A DNA stretch of 64,000 bases from Cephalopachus bancanus (lineage: Eukaryota; Chordata; Mammalia; Primates; Tarsiidae): contig JAPVLO010000138.1 of the NCBI GenBank assembly GCA_027257055.1, positions 3,720,001 to 3,784,000 of the forward strand. Direction: 5' to 3'. Each line of letters opens with the position of its first letter. Within the stretch, counting starts at the first letter, position 1. This document shows, in pieces, positions 34,985-46,689 of the stretch. The notes beneath the pieces were generated by a model. It was given only the letters and a program-made list of their open reading frames with translations. It was not told the DNA's origin and made no database searches. The position numbers were made by a program, and so were the translations under genes.

Positions 34985-36900
34985 TAGCATCATATATCAA
35001 TAACAACCTTGAATGTAAATAGATTAAATGATTCATTTAAAGATATAGACTGGCAAAATCAATTAAAAAACAAACTCAACTATATGCTGCCTGTAAGAAA
35101 TGCACTTTACCTGTAAATGCACATATAGACTGAAAGCAAATGGATGAAAAAAATATTCCATGCAAACACATACAGACTGCAAGTAGAATGGGGGAAAATA
35201 TTCATGCAACCAGAAACAAACAGAGCAGAGGTAGCTACACTTATATTAGGTAAAACAGACTTTAAGTAAAAAACTATAAAAAGAAAAGGACAAAGAAGTA
35301 TATGAAATAATGATAAAGGAATTAATCCAGCAAGAGGATATAACAATTCTAAATATATGTGTACTCAACACTGGAGTGCTCAGATTCATACAGCAAATAT
35401 TATTAGATCTAAAGAGTGAGATAGACTCCAGTACGATAATAGATTGTACAATAAATTTCAACACTCCACTTTCAGCATTAGACAGATAATCTAGACAGAT
35501 AATCAAGAAAGAAACATTGGATTTAAACTGGACTTCAGACCAAGTGGACCTAACAAACAAGTATAGAACATTTTATCCAACAACTACAGAAAACACCTTC
35601 TTCTCATCAGGGCATGAAACACTCTCCAGGACAGACTATATGTTAGGCCATAAGGTAACAATAATTTTAAAATATCAAAAGCATATCAACCATCATCTCA
35701 GACCACGTGAAATAAAATCAGAAATCAATAACAAGAAGAAGAAGTGTGGAAACTAAACAAATAAATGAAAGTTAAATGACATGTTTCTGAACAACCACTG
35801 GGTCAATTGAAGAAATTACAGTGAAAATCAAAAAATTTCTTGACACAAGCATGGGAAACAACAAAAGCAGTGCTAAGAGGGAAGTATATAGTAATAAATA
35901 CCTACATTAAAAACTTACACACACAGAAAGGTTTCAAATAAATTATCTAACAATGCATCTCAAGGTACTAGAAAAAGCAACAACAAATCAAACCTAAACT
36001 TAGCAGAAGAAAATATATGATAAAGATCAGATCAGAACTAAATTAAATAGAGACTAAACACATACACACACTCACACACGCAAAGGATCAATCAAATGAA
36101 AGTTGGTTCTTCAAAAAGAAAAAATTGATAAACCACTAGCTTGACTAACCACAAAATGAAAGGAAAAAAACTAAATGAAAAACATCAGTAATAAAAAAGG
36201 AAGCTTTACGACCAATACCAAAGAAATACAAAAGATCATCAGAGATTATTATGAACAACTATACCCTAACAAATTGAAAAACCCAGACAAAATGACTAAT
36301 TTCCTGGAAACATTCAACCTACTAAGATTAAATCATGAAGAAATAGAAAACCCAAGCAGACCAATAATGGATAGCAAGATTGCATCAGTAATAAAAAGTC
36401 TCCCCAAAACAACAAAAAACCTCAGAATTGAACAGATTCACAACCAAATTCTACCAAACATTTAAAAAAAAAAATTAATACCAGTCCTCCTCAAAATATT
36501 TCAAAATACTGAAGAGAAGAAAATTCTTCCTAATTCATTTTATGAGGCCAGCATTTTTCTAACACCAAAACCAGGCAAGGGCAAAACAACAAAAAGAAAA
36601 GCATGGGCTAATATCCCTGGTGGACATTGATGCAAACCTCCTCAACAAAATACTAGTAAATCAAATCCAACAATACAGCAAAAAGATGGTTCGACATATG
36701 CAAATGAATAAATGTGATACATTACATCAGCAGAATAAAGGGAAAAAGTCATAGGTCATCTCAATAGATACAGGAAAATCATTTGATAATTTTTAACATA
36801 TCTTCATAATAAAAACTTTCAACAAACCAGACAGAGAGGGAACATACCTCAGAATAAGACAAACCCACAGCTCTCATTATACTGAATGAGGAAAAATTAA
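34985..36900 (+). pseudogene. L1MA ORF2 relic, endonuclease and partial reverse transcriptase
   Basis: ORF2 begins around TCAATAACAACCTTGAATG. In the intact family ORF2p has an N-terminal endonuclease and a central reverse transcriptase. Endonuclease-region words include CAACTATATGCTGCCTG (35078) and GGACTTCAGACCAAGTGGAC (35530; frame LDLNWTSDQVDLTNKYRTFYP-like). The pre-RT region is seen at 36175-36465 in a 96-codon frame with EIQKIIRDYYEQLYPNK and LNHEEIENPSRPI. RT-region words include TGAGGCCAGCATTTTTCTAAC (36541) and CAATAGATACAGGAAAATCA (36761). Stops and frameshifts are abundant, and the catalytic RT core beyond about 36.9 kb is deleted. Confidence 0.85.
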
Positions 36901-37084
36901 AAATCTTTTCTCCAAAACATGTAACAAGATGAACAGTATATGGGAAAATGCAAAACATTCATGAAAGTAATTGAAGAGGACACAAACAAATGGAAAGACA
37001 TCTCACGCTCATGGATCAGACGAATTAATACCGTTAAATGAATGCACTGCCCAGAGCAATCTACATATTCAACGCAATCCCATA

Positions 37085-37501
37085 TACCTGCCAACAGGTA
37101 TACAAAAATTGCTCAGCATCACTGATCATAGGTAAATGCAAATCAAAACCACAGTGAAATATCATTTTACTCAATTTAGAATGACTATGATTAAAATGAC
37201 AAAAAAAAACCACAAATGTTAGTGAGGATTTAAAGAAAGGGAACACTTGTATACTGTTGGTGGGAATGTAAATTAGTACAGCCACTATGGAAAGCAATGG
37301 TGATTTAAAAAAAAAAACAAACTAAAAATAAAACTCTCTTATAATCCAGCTATCCCACTACTGGGTATTTGCTCAAAGAAAAAGAAATTAATATATTAAA
37401 AGCACATGTGCACTTCTATGTTTATTGCAGCACATTTTACAATAGCAAAAATATGGAAACAACCTAAGTGCCGATCAACAGATGAACAGATATTCTAAAA
37501 G

Positions 37502-37584
<83 letters not shown>

Positions 37585-37740
37585 ACAAACACACACACAA
37601 TTTGGTCATAAATGAATGAAATCATGTCATATGCTGCACTGTTAAGTGAAATAAGCAAGGCACAAAAAGATAATTATTGCATGTTTTCACTCATGTGTTA
37701 GACCTAAGAAAGTTCATTGGTGGGGCTAGAGAGTAGAATG
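37085..37740 (+). pseudogene. L1MA ORF2 C-terminal relic
   Basis: After the internal deletion the element resumes at the ORF2 C-terminus: GTAAATGCAAATCAAAACCAC, GGAACACTTGTATACTGTTGG, TATCCCACTACTGGGTATTTG and TTTATTGCAGCACATTTTAC. A CT/CA microsatellite has expanded within it at about 37502-37600. All frames are broken. Confidence 0.88.
37502..37600. repeat. (CT)n(CA)n compound microsatellite inside L1
   Basis: About 20 CT units followed by about 28 CA units with a few interruptions. It sits in the ORF2 C-terminal part and creates an antisense Arg-Glu/Cys-Val open frame. Confidence 0.97.
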
Positions 37741-38298
37741 ATACATACCACAGACCGGGAAGCTTGCCTGACGAGATGGAAAGAGATCGTCTAATAGGTG
37801 CAAACATACAGTTGGACAGAAGAAATACCTTTTAATATTTGGTAGCAGAGTAGAACGACAATAGTAATGAACATTATATTGTATTTTTCAAAACTTCTCA
37901 AGAAGACCTGAAATGTTCCCAACACATAGAAATAATAAATTCTCGAGTGACAGATACTTTATATATTCTGACTTGGTCACTACACATTCTATTCATGTAA
38001 CAAAATTTCACATGTATCCCATAAATTGTATGAAAATAATGTATCTCAAAGTTAAAAATAAAATAACGTGATTCAGAAACAATAAAATAAACAGGCAAGT
38101 ATATAGCAAACAAATATAGTTCATATAAACCAGGAGATATGAAGCTCTGACAAAGTAGCATTTAAGAAAAAAAATGTATTAATTGAGGCAAAAAAAAAAA
38201 AGCACTTGGATGAGAAATAATGTTTGGAAAGAACATATAACTGTCATTAATATTTTCCAAATTTTATAATAGCAGATCCTTTAAGAAATCTGGAAATT

Positions 38299-38588
38299 AT
38301 TTTTTTTTGAGTAGGAGTCACACTCTGTTGCCCAGGCTGGAGTGCAGTGGCATGCTCACTGTCACCACAATCTCGACCTGCTGGGCTCAGGCGATCCTTC
38401 CGCCTCAGTCTCCCAAGTAGCTGGAACTACTGGCATGAACCACCACGTCCAGCTAATTTTTCTTGATTTATTGTAGAGATGAGGTCTTGCCAAGTTGCCC
38501 AGGCTGGTTTCTAACCCGTGGGCTCAGGCAATCCTCTCACCTCGGCCTCCCAAAGCGCTGGGATTATAGGTATGAATGACTGGCCCCT
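38299..38588 (-). mobile_element. Older dimeric Alu, antisense
   Basis: T-run, then GAGTAGGAGTCACACTCTG, the linker TTGATTTATTGTAGAGATG and the head region in reverse. GAAATCTGGAAATT occurs on both sides (38285-38298 and 38589-38602), a perfect 14-bp target-site duplication. Its right arm (GCAGTGGCATGCTCACTGTC) lacks the GTGGCC/GGCCAC palindrome of the younger copies. Confidence 0.96.
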
Positions 38589-38621
38589 GAAATCTGGAAA
38601 TTCTAAGAAAAATAGTCAGAT

Positions 38622-38925
38622 ACAGTAGCTCCGCCCTTATCGGCAGTTTCACTTCTTGTGGTTCCAGGTGCACAGACAACCATGGTCTGAAAATTGGTGA
38701 GTACAGTGCAATAAGATATTCTGAAGAAAAAACATGTTCACATCACTGTTATTACAGTATATTGTTATAATGATTTTATTTGATTTATTAAACATTATTA
38801 ACTTATTGTGCCTCATTTATAATTTAAACTTTATCTTAGGTATACATGTATAGAAAAAAGAACAGTATCTAGAGTTCAGTACAATTCATGTCTTCAGACA
38901 TCCACTGGTCATCTTGTTACATATC
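38622..38925 (+). mobile_element. MER44-like Tigger-derived MITE
   Basis: It begins ACAGTAGCTCCGCCCTTATC, a Tigger-type terminal repeat, then GTTTCACTTCTTGTGGTTCC. The 3' part (ACTTATTGTGCCTCATTTATAA and TCTTCAGACATCCACTGGTC) matches the larger copy at 52.6 kb. The right terminal repeat is not visible. It is non-coding. Confidence 0.75.
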
Positions 38926-38979
38926 ATCAGCAAATACAGGTCTTACTGCACACAGAAGTAGATATATATCTTATATATA

Positions 38980-39597
38980 GCTAGCCTTCATTATTCACGG
39001 GTTCTGCAACTGTGGACTCAACTAACCTGTATCAAAAATATTCAAGAAAAAAAAAAGATACCACAGCCGGCTTGATGGCTCAGCCTGTAATCCCGCGCCT
39101 TTGGGAGGCTGAGGTGAGTGGATTGCCGGTGCCCGCGGGTTCGAGACCCGTCTGGGCAGCGAGACCTCATCTCTACAATAAATCAAAAAATTAGCTGGGC
39201 GTGGTAGCACGCACCTATAATTCCAGCTACTTGGAAGGCTGAGGCGGAAGGATCGCTGGAGCCCAGCAGGTCGAGGCTGCAGCACTCCAGTCTGGGCGAC
39301 AGAACGAGACTCCAACTGAAAAAAAAAAAAAAGATACCACAAAATTCCCAAAACCAAAGCTTGAATTTGCCCTATGCCCAGTGTTACATTGAATCCACAA
39401 AATGAAATGGTGATTAAACATTGTATTAGATATTATAAGTAATCTAGAGATGATTCAAGAATATAGGAAAATATATACAGGTTATAAGCAAATATTATAC
39501 AATTTTATATAGGGAATTTGAGTAGCCATAGATTTTGGTATCTGTGGGGAGGAGGATCCTGGAACCTATTTTTCATGGATACTGGGGAATGACAGTA
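38980..39597 (+). mobile_element. MER2 (Tigger-derived) DNA transposon, split by Alu
   Basis: CATTATTCACGGGTTCTGC, CTGTGGACTCAACTAACC, TTAGATATTATAAGTAATC and GGATACTGGGGAATGACAGT are MER2 landmarks. An Alu lies at 39066-39326. Once it is removed the MER2 sequence is continuous (TTCAAGAAAAAA to ATACCACAAAATTCCC). Confidence 0.9.
39066..39326 (+). mobile_element. Dimeric Alu (lineage-specific) with palindrome deleted
   Basis: Head GCCGGCTTGATGGCTCAGCC and both arms are present. AAAAAAGATACCACA flanks it on both sides (39051-39065 and 39327-39341). The right arm reads GAGGCTGCAGCACTCCAG, so about 20 bases comprising the GTGGCC/GGCCAC palindrome are missing. Confidence 0.96.
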
Positions 39598-39599
39598 TA

Positions 39600-41560
39600 T
39601 AAAATATATTTCCATCAGTCCTTAGAACAAACATACAAAAATAATGATCTGATTAATATCATTAATATGATTGATTTAAAAGAAATATAACAGACTCTAC
39701 ATGCAAACAACTCTACCTGAAAACAACCAACAATATATCTTCTCAAGGATTCATAAAACATAGGGTTAGCTTAAAATTGGCAGAGGAGAAAATAATCTAC
39801 TCAGAATGAGTTAATAAATATATAATTGAGATGTCTTGCCTTTAGTTTCCATAAACAACTACTTTGTAAGAATGCCCACATTTTTCTATTTCATATTCAT
39901 AAATATTTTATTCCATTTTCATATAAAAATGGGGCATTCACACCTGGCCATTTAGCCCTGGTATATGTGATTGTATAAAATAAGGCATTTAAAAGGATTT
40001 TTTCCACTAAGGAGACTTAAAATACTTGCATATGTGCTTCAAATTCTGGGAAGTAGCATGGAATATCAGTGATTGATGAGCTAGTTATTTCAAAATTCCA
40101 TTTTATGATAGTATTTCAGAAATGTTACGTCTCATGGCAGTTCTGCCAGACCCAAAAGCTGTAATTCAGTGGTGGCAATAATGCTGAGCAGTTAGTTCTG
40201 GCCGTGTAGCTTGATGCCATCTTTACATTCACAGATCAATCCTCCATACACCACTGTCACATAAAAAACACCCGATCGCACTGTACAATTTGGCATGATT
40301 GCCTAAGAGGCTTGGATTGAACTGGCATTAATTAGCTATGTCACGCTATTATTCATTCCCCATGAATTTGCTCTTACCATTCAGATCAGGAATGAATTCA
40401 CTAGCACAGCAGTATGTAGAAACAATATATGATCTACTTGCTTGTGTTTGGTCTCGTATTCTTCTTACCCAGAAAAGTCAGGGCTGTAGAATTTAAAGCA
40501 CTCTAAATTTTATTCCATCCTTCATATCTACTCTTCCTTTTCCAGCACAAATAATTCACACGTTGAGAGACTTTCCAGTTTGAAAGTTGCAAGTGAAGCC
40601 CAGTTCTCTTTCTTCCCTCTGTATCTATGACAGTTCTGACTTAGTCTCTGCCAGATTCTCTCCCTACCTCGCACATCATTCTTTGTGCCGAGGGCCAACT
40701 TTCCTGGATTTAAATGTTTGCATAGAATTTCATCCTGGCTTTATACATGAAGTCAGATAAATATATTCCTATTTATTCTGAGTTGGGAACCCCTAAAAGA
40801 GAAGAAAAATAGTTCTTAATTATGCATCTACTTAAATAATATGGAACAATTACTATCTACTATGTTGCATACGAATCTTAGGTGAACACCATGGAAATAC
40901 TCATTTTTAAACTATTATTGAACATCTTAAAGTACTTTATTGCTCATGTTATTGTCCAATATAGCTGGTTGCTGGCAGCAACCAGAGCTTTATTCTTTCT
41001 TAAAACTTGTCTATATCTAGGCAAGAATATAGGACAGAGATTATATAATTTGGTTGCCTAGAATCAAAGTAGTCCCACAAAACTGTGGACAGTCTTCCAG
41101 ATTGTGTGTGTTGAAAATAGTCAAAAAGCACTGCATATTCTTTTTTTCTGTTAATGAGTCTAAAACAGATTAAAGAGAAAAGAGTTCTCCAGAATGACTC
41201 TGTTCAAATATATGACATTAGAAGTTGCTTTGCAAACTCTACAATTACATAGTTTGATGGTTACTTGTTGAAACATTTTAAACTGCAATTGATAGCAAAT
41301 TCTGCCTTGGTAATACAAAAAACACATATTATCTCAAAAAAAAGTCCTCCAGTAAGGCATCTTCATGATTACTTAATTAAGTAGACTAACAATATGAGGA
41401 AATACCTTGCCATCCCTACTATGTTCGCTCAGCTCCTGACATAAAGGGAAGATGGTTACTATACTTTTGGGTATTATCTATCGTCATTTTCCTACCCAGT
41501 ACAGGGAAACACCCAATAAAAACTTTTCTTTGATTATCCAATGTTAAATTATATTCATCC
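39600..41560. other. Intergenic DNA, nothing recognised with confidence
   Basis: No gene is visible. The part at about 40120-40420 is more complex and repeat-free and might be conserved non-coding sequence, but this is only an impression. Confidence 0.5.
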
Positions 41561-41569
41561 CAAAGCTGC

Positions 41570-41917
41570 CTCACTGCATGTTTTGGGTTTACCTGTAATA
41601 TTCCCTATGATGAACTGTAACCTAGCTGGATATGCAGACAGTCTAACCTACTTTTGTGCCAATCACCAAATTGTGACCAATCAAAAGTGGTCAACTATTA
41701 AAACTGGGTTCAAATAAGGCAAACACCAAGCTGTAACCAATTTAGCGGTTTCTGTACATCATTTGTGGTTTCTGTACCTCACTTTCCTTTCTCTGTTCAT
41801 AATTTTATTTCACCATGTGTCTGCACTGGTCTCTCTGAGCCTGTTCTGGTTCCAGAGGTTGCCTGATTGGTCAATCATTCTTAGCTCAATTAAACTCTCT
41901 TCAATTCAATTTATCTT
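41570..41917 (+). mobile_element. Endogenous retrovirus class I-like solo LTR
   Basis: TGTGCCAATCACCAAATTGTG, CCAATCAAAAGTGG, CTGTACCTCACTTTCC and GAGCCTGTTCTGGTTCC precede TAGCTCAATTAAACTCTCTTC. The last of these is an AATTAAA-type polyadenylation context typical of gammaretrovirus-like LTRs. No internal retroviral sequence is adjacent. The young L1 landed at its 3' edge. Family name and exact 5' end are uncertain. Confidence 0.65.
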
Positions 41918-43175
41918 TTTCTAAAAAAAAAATTTTATTTTAAAGATGTGGGGTATAATTTAGGGTTAAGTATACACATGTTCATTATGCAGGCATCCTT
42001 GTTGATGAGGTGTGACCCTCCTGGCAGAATCACACTACTGCCAATCCCATGACCCTGCCCCCAGAAATTTCCCACTACTGACAATCCTTTTCTTTTCTTT
42101 CTTTCTTTTTTTTATTGTAGAGATGAGGTCTTGCCAAGTTGTCCAGGTTAGTCTCGAACCTGCAGGCTCAGGCAATCTACTCGCCTCGGCCTCCCAAAGT
42201 GCTGGGATTACAGGTTGAGCCACCGAGCACAGCCAGACAATCCTTTTCTTATAGTATTACAATAATTGTTCAAGGTTCACTTATGAGTGAGAACATGTGG
42301 TACTCAATTCTTTGTTTCTGTGAGAAATCACTCAGTATTATAGACTCTAAGTCCATCCAAGTTGCTGTGATGTTCATAACTGTGTCCTTATTTATGGCTG
42401 CATAACATTCCATCATGCATTTTAAAAATCCAGTCCTCTTTCAATGGGCAGCACTGTTGGTTCCATGTTTTTGCTATTGTGAACAATGCTGCAATAAACA
42501 TACATTTGCAGGCATCTTTTTCACAGAGTGATTTGAGTTCCTCCGGGTATATTCCCAGTAGGAGGCTTGGGGGGTCATACTGAAGGTCTATTTTTAGACC
42601 TTTTAGGAATCGCCACACTATTTTCCACAGAGGTTGTACTATTTTACACTCCCATTAACAGTATAGAAATGATCTCTTTTCCCCACATCCTCTCCAGCAT
42701 CTGTTGTTTTTTGAGTTATTGATGGTGGCCGTCCTGTCTGGAGTTAGGTGGTATCTCAATGTGGCTTTAATTTGCATTTCTTTGGTGATTAACGAGGCTG
42801 AGCATTTTTTCATGTATCCGTTGGCTGTTTGATGTTTTCTTTGGAGAGGTGCCTATTCATATATTTTATCTACTTTGTAATGGCTGTTTGTTTTTTTCAT
42901 TTCGGCACTTTTGAGGTGCTTGTAGATCCTAGACGTTAGGCCTTTGTCAGATATACAGTTGGCAAACTATAGAAAATGCTGGTGACACCCTTATGGAAAT
43001 TGGAACTGGCAACCAACTCCTGATCAAAACCCCAAGTGCCCATGCCACAGGAGATAAGATAGACAAATGAGACCTTATCAAACTGACAAGCTCCTGCAAA
43101 GCCATAGAAACCATCAAGAGAGCAGGGAGACAGCCCACAGACTGGGAAAAAAATATTTGCCAACTGTATATCTGA
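41918..43175 (-). mobile_element. Young-family L1 with 5' inversion (twin priming)
   Basis: From 41918 to about 42965 the L1 3' end and ORF2 C-terminus lie on the minus strand. From 42966 to 43175 a further-upstream piece of ORF2 lies on the plus strand. CAATTTATCTT flanks the whole at 41907-41917 and 43176-43186. The junction leaves a 20-base inverted match (GTCAGATATACAGTTGGCAA near 42947 and its complement near 43158). An Alu left monomer is nested at 42095-42235. Confidence 0.93.
42095..42235 (-). mobile_element. Alu left monomer with its own target-site duplication
   Basis: On the minus strand it runs from the head (CTCGGTGGCTCAACCTG) to GACCTCATCTCTACAATAAA, then straight into an A-rich tail. 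The second arm is absent. GACAATCCTTTTCTT occurs at 42080-42094 and 42236-42250, a perfect 15-bp duplication, so it inserted as a monomer. Confidence 0.95.
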
Positions 43176-43390
43176 CAATTTATCTTAATTTTTTTAAATA
43201 CTTGAAAACATCTCCTTATATTCATTGGCTACTATGATATCACATCACTAAGACTGAACCTATCACTAATAAGGGTACAAGGGTCATCATGATTGGCTTA
43301 GGCAAATCAGCAATTATCCTTGAACCAAGGATAGTGTCATACTTCCTTTAGTCACAATGGGGATTCTGCATCAAGAAAGAGGAATTGAGT

Positions 43391-43889
43391 CCCCCCTACT
43401 GGGAATATACCTGGAAAAACTCAAATCACTCTCTGAAAAAGATGCCTTCACACGTATGTTTATTGCAGCATTGTTCACAATAGCAAGAACCTGGAACCAA
43501 CCATGCTGCCCATCAAAAGAGGACTAGATAAAAAAAAAATCGGTACATATACATAATGAAATATTACACAGCCATAAAGAGGAACAAAATCATGAGCTTC
43601 GCAGCAACCTGGATGGACTTAGAGTCTATAATACTGAGTGATCTTTCACAGAAACAAAGAACTGAGTATCAAGTGTTCTCACTCGTAAGTGGACCTTGAA
43701 CAACTATCCTAATATTATAAGAAAAGGATTGACAGTAACAGGAAACTGGGGGGGGAGGGATGGGATTGGCAGTAGTGGGAAGTTGTCTGGGGAAGGTTGG
43801 GCATATTTCATCAACAAGGGTACCAGCATAATGAATATTTGTATACAAAAACCTGAATTATACCCCACATCTTTAAAATAAAAAATTTA
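43391..43889 (+). mobile_element. Young-family L1 3' end
   Basis: CCCCCTACTGGGAATATACC, GTTTATTGCAGCATTGTTC, the G-run near 43748, and the 3' terminus ACCCCACATCTTTAAAATAA are present. It lies opposite to the neighbouring L1 so the two form a large inverted pair. A possible imperfect target-site duplication (AAAGAGGAATTGAG versus AAAAGGGATTGAG) is not decisive. Confidence 0.93.
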
Positions 43890-46245
43890 AAAGTTTTTTT
43901 TTTACAAAGAAAGAAAGAAATAAAAGGGATTGAGGAAGCAACCAATAGTATGTGGGGAATTCATTTGCTATATTTATGAACCCATATTTTATTTGCAGTG
44001 AGAATGGACCTCAAGGCAGGTTAATGATCTTAGTGGAATTTAGAACATTGATAGGACAAGGTTCATATGACTGAGGTAAATAATAAGAGGTTTTACCAGG
44101 AAAAACATTTCTAGAGTGAAGATTCCATACTCATATGACAGATGTTTCTAGTACATAATAAGAAGTGGCAAAAGGGATTAGGAAGACTCAGTCATTAAGA
44201 AAATAGAACAGGGAGGGCACTGAAACCACAATGTTTAAGAGGACGCATTTATCTTCTCATTTTTGACCTTAATTTAGGACAGGACAAAGCAGAATGTAAA
44301 ACATCTTTGCTTGGTTTTTGAAGATTCCAGGCACTGTTGTTCCTTCTCTATTTCTGTTTCTTCATTCTGCCATACATTTAACAAATACTATTCTAGCTGA
44401 GCGAAACGACAAGACTCTGTATTTAGCAAAGAGCTCCACCCTCAAAAAGTTTAAGCAGTGAATAATAAATAGAATAAAGAGACAAATAATATTAAGGAAG
44501 TAAACAACATAAAGGAAACACATGGTAAACAAATGCAATACATAGTAGATTACATGGTCTCTTAGAAGTGGATGTATACTATGGGAAAAAATAGGACTGT
44601 AAGGCAGGGTCATGAAGGCTAGGAAAGCAAGTGGGGTGCACTTTTAAGTGGGGTGTTTAGAGTACACCCTGTTGAAATGATATTTAAGCAAATAATTTCT
44701 GCTGTTCAAATCAACTCTGTCATGATTCTAATTGGTAACACAAGCGTGAAGTCTTTGAGATATTAAACATGCCTTACAAAATATCAGCATGTACTTATTA
44801 ACTATTCTGTAGAATAATGACATCTCTTATTAAACCATGTTAGAACACTCTTTTCTTCATCTTTCTCTTTAAATATCTCTAATGGCAGATTTTGGTTCCT
44901 GCTATGTATTATAAATCTCCATGCACATTGATTTCCTCCTTAAATGATGACCAGTTCTAGGTTTATTCCAGCTATTGTCCTTTCCTTTGAATTCTGCCAA
45001 CTCAGTTCTGTACCCTAAACACTTGACTGAAATAGAACCTCCCTTTATTTCTGGGAAGACTATCTTGCACTAAATTGAAAGTAGACTTGAGAAGAAGAGG
45101 GAGAAAGGCTTATGAGAAATTGAGAAAGGAAGGCTTCACTCACTTTATCAACCAAGATAGCCAATGATCAATTCTAGTGATCAAAGGTATAAAAGATTGC
45201 CTTCATAGCCAGCTGACTTTTTATAAAAGCTATTGATCTATTTGGTGTAAAATATAGAAAGTGTTACCTTTGGGCATGATTTCAAATTAATGTTTGTTTT
45301 TATGTCTTTTGATGACTCACTTTTCTGAAATCTCTAGATACCTAATGTGTTTGTTAAATAGGTCTCCCACAATGGTTGACTCTCCTTCCAAACTGCCCTG
45401 GGCTTTGAAGGTTTTGAATCTCCTTTTTACCTCTCACCCTTGTAGATAGATACCTTAGTTTCATGCTAGATTCCAGTACCAATGTGATAGATTATTTTGC
45501 ACAAAAGTGCATATAGGAAAGAATATTATAATTTGTTCCAAGTAATATACTCAGCTTTGCAAGGGTCTTGTATATCTCAATCCAAATAGATATAGTGAAT
45601 AATAAGAGATACACAGAAGACATTTTAGAAAGCAGGTGTGCTTCAAATCACAGCTCTGACCAAGATACAAAGGCAGGACTCCTTAGTCTTCACTCTGTAG
45701 AAAATACTTTCTTCAACTTGTTTTCTCTCTCTTGCTTCAGCAAATTTGAATTACACTATAATGTAGTAGGAATAAAAGCCTCCAATAGGCTAGATACAAC
45801 AATTTAAATAAATTGATAGAGTGAAATTTAGATCATAAAGGATATTATTCTTAACTAGGGCTATTAGCATCCTCCACAGAAATATTTAGAAAAGGAGGAG
45901 TGCATTTTACAAATAACACATCCTTTGGGTGGTTGCTGGCATAGTGGATGGAGATAATCATGCAGGATATTCTTCAAAGATAAGGAAAATTCCACATCAC
46001 GAATGTCTCCCACCCAAAATGCTAATAGTGACTCCATAGAGAAACCATGGATCATGAAATCTGTCAGGAACAGTAAAGGCAGAAGAAAAGAAGGCCTTGA
46101 TGTTAACGGTACAGAATATGTGGTGGTGAAAATGAGGAGGTATGATGACTTGGTTGGGGAAGTGGAAAGAACGAGGAATAGGCATGGGCAAGCTATCTGA
46201 TTTGTTTCAAATTCAAAGATAGGTAACCTTCTCTACTTTTGAATT
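43890..46245. other. Intergenic DNA, nothing recognised with confidence
   Basis: No gene, RNA or clear repeat. Open frames of 60-85 codons have no recognisable content. Confidence 0.5.
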
Positions 46246-46249
46246 TAAC

Positions 46250-46390
46250 ACAGCAATTCTCATTTTTGCAACTGAAAAAACTAAGGCTTAAGGAGATTTA
46301 ATAATTCACACAAATTCCATACATTAGTAAGAGATAACACCAGGGTTCAAACACAGTTTCATTTAACTCCAAAATTCTCATGAATGAAAG
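46250..46390 (-). mobile_element. MIR SINE, antisense
   Basis: TTTTGCAACTGAAAAAACTA, AGGCTTAAGGAGATTTAAT and ACACCAGGGTTCAAACACAG follow the reverse complement of MIR. Confidence 0.7.
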
Positions 46391-46689
46391 ACAGTGAAGC
46401 ACTGCTCTGATAGTAAAAGTAATCAACTGATTTATATGATTGACAAATAATATATATAGATATAAACACTCGCACCACAAGCTTGTTTATTCTGGGATTT
46501 AAAGCCTTGTGTAAAAAGATTGGGGGCCAATACTATGTTATTCATAGTACAATAATAGGCACTGATATATATAAAAATATATGTATGCATAACAATACAA
46601 GTATTATGTTATTATTCCTTCAGAGACTTCAGAAGACTAGTGCGTGGAAGAGCGAAAGGCAAGGCTGAGGTGATGGTATGGGAGCTTAA

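Larger units (their letters stand above)
32845..38065 (+). mobile_element. Long, decayed L1MA-type LINE-1
   Basis: The plus strand shows, in order, an L1 5' region (TTCAACAGAGAAGTGATTAG near 32941 and TCTCAATGTGGGGAAAGGG near 33021) and ORF1 plus inter-ORF sequence (GAAATCTTACAAGACAGGAG near 34611). ORF2 follows from about 35.0 kb. The typical L1MA/L1PB 3' UTR comes last (ATGTTCCCAACACATAGAAA near 37911 and CATTCTATTCATGTAACAAA near 37986). A large part of ORF2 between about 36.9 and 37.1 kb is missing. The 3' UTR is quite different from the younger L1s, which shows that two L1 generations are present. Confidence 0.88.

Noticed and set aside
42139..42405. 88-codon plus-strand open frame
   Set aside because: Antisense of the Alu monomer and the antisense L1.
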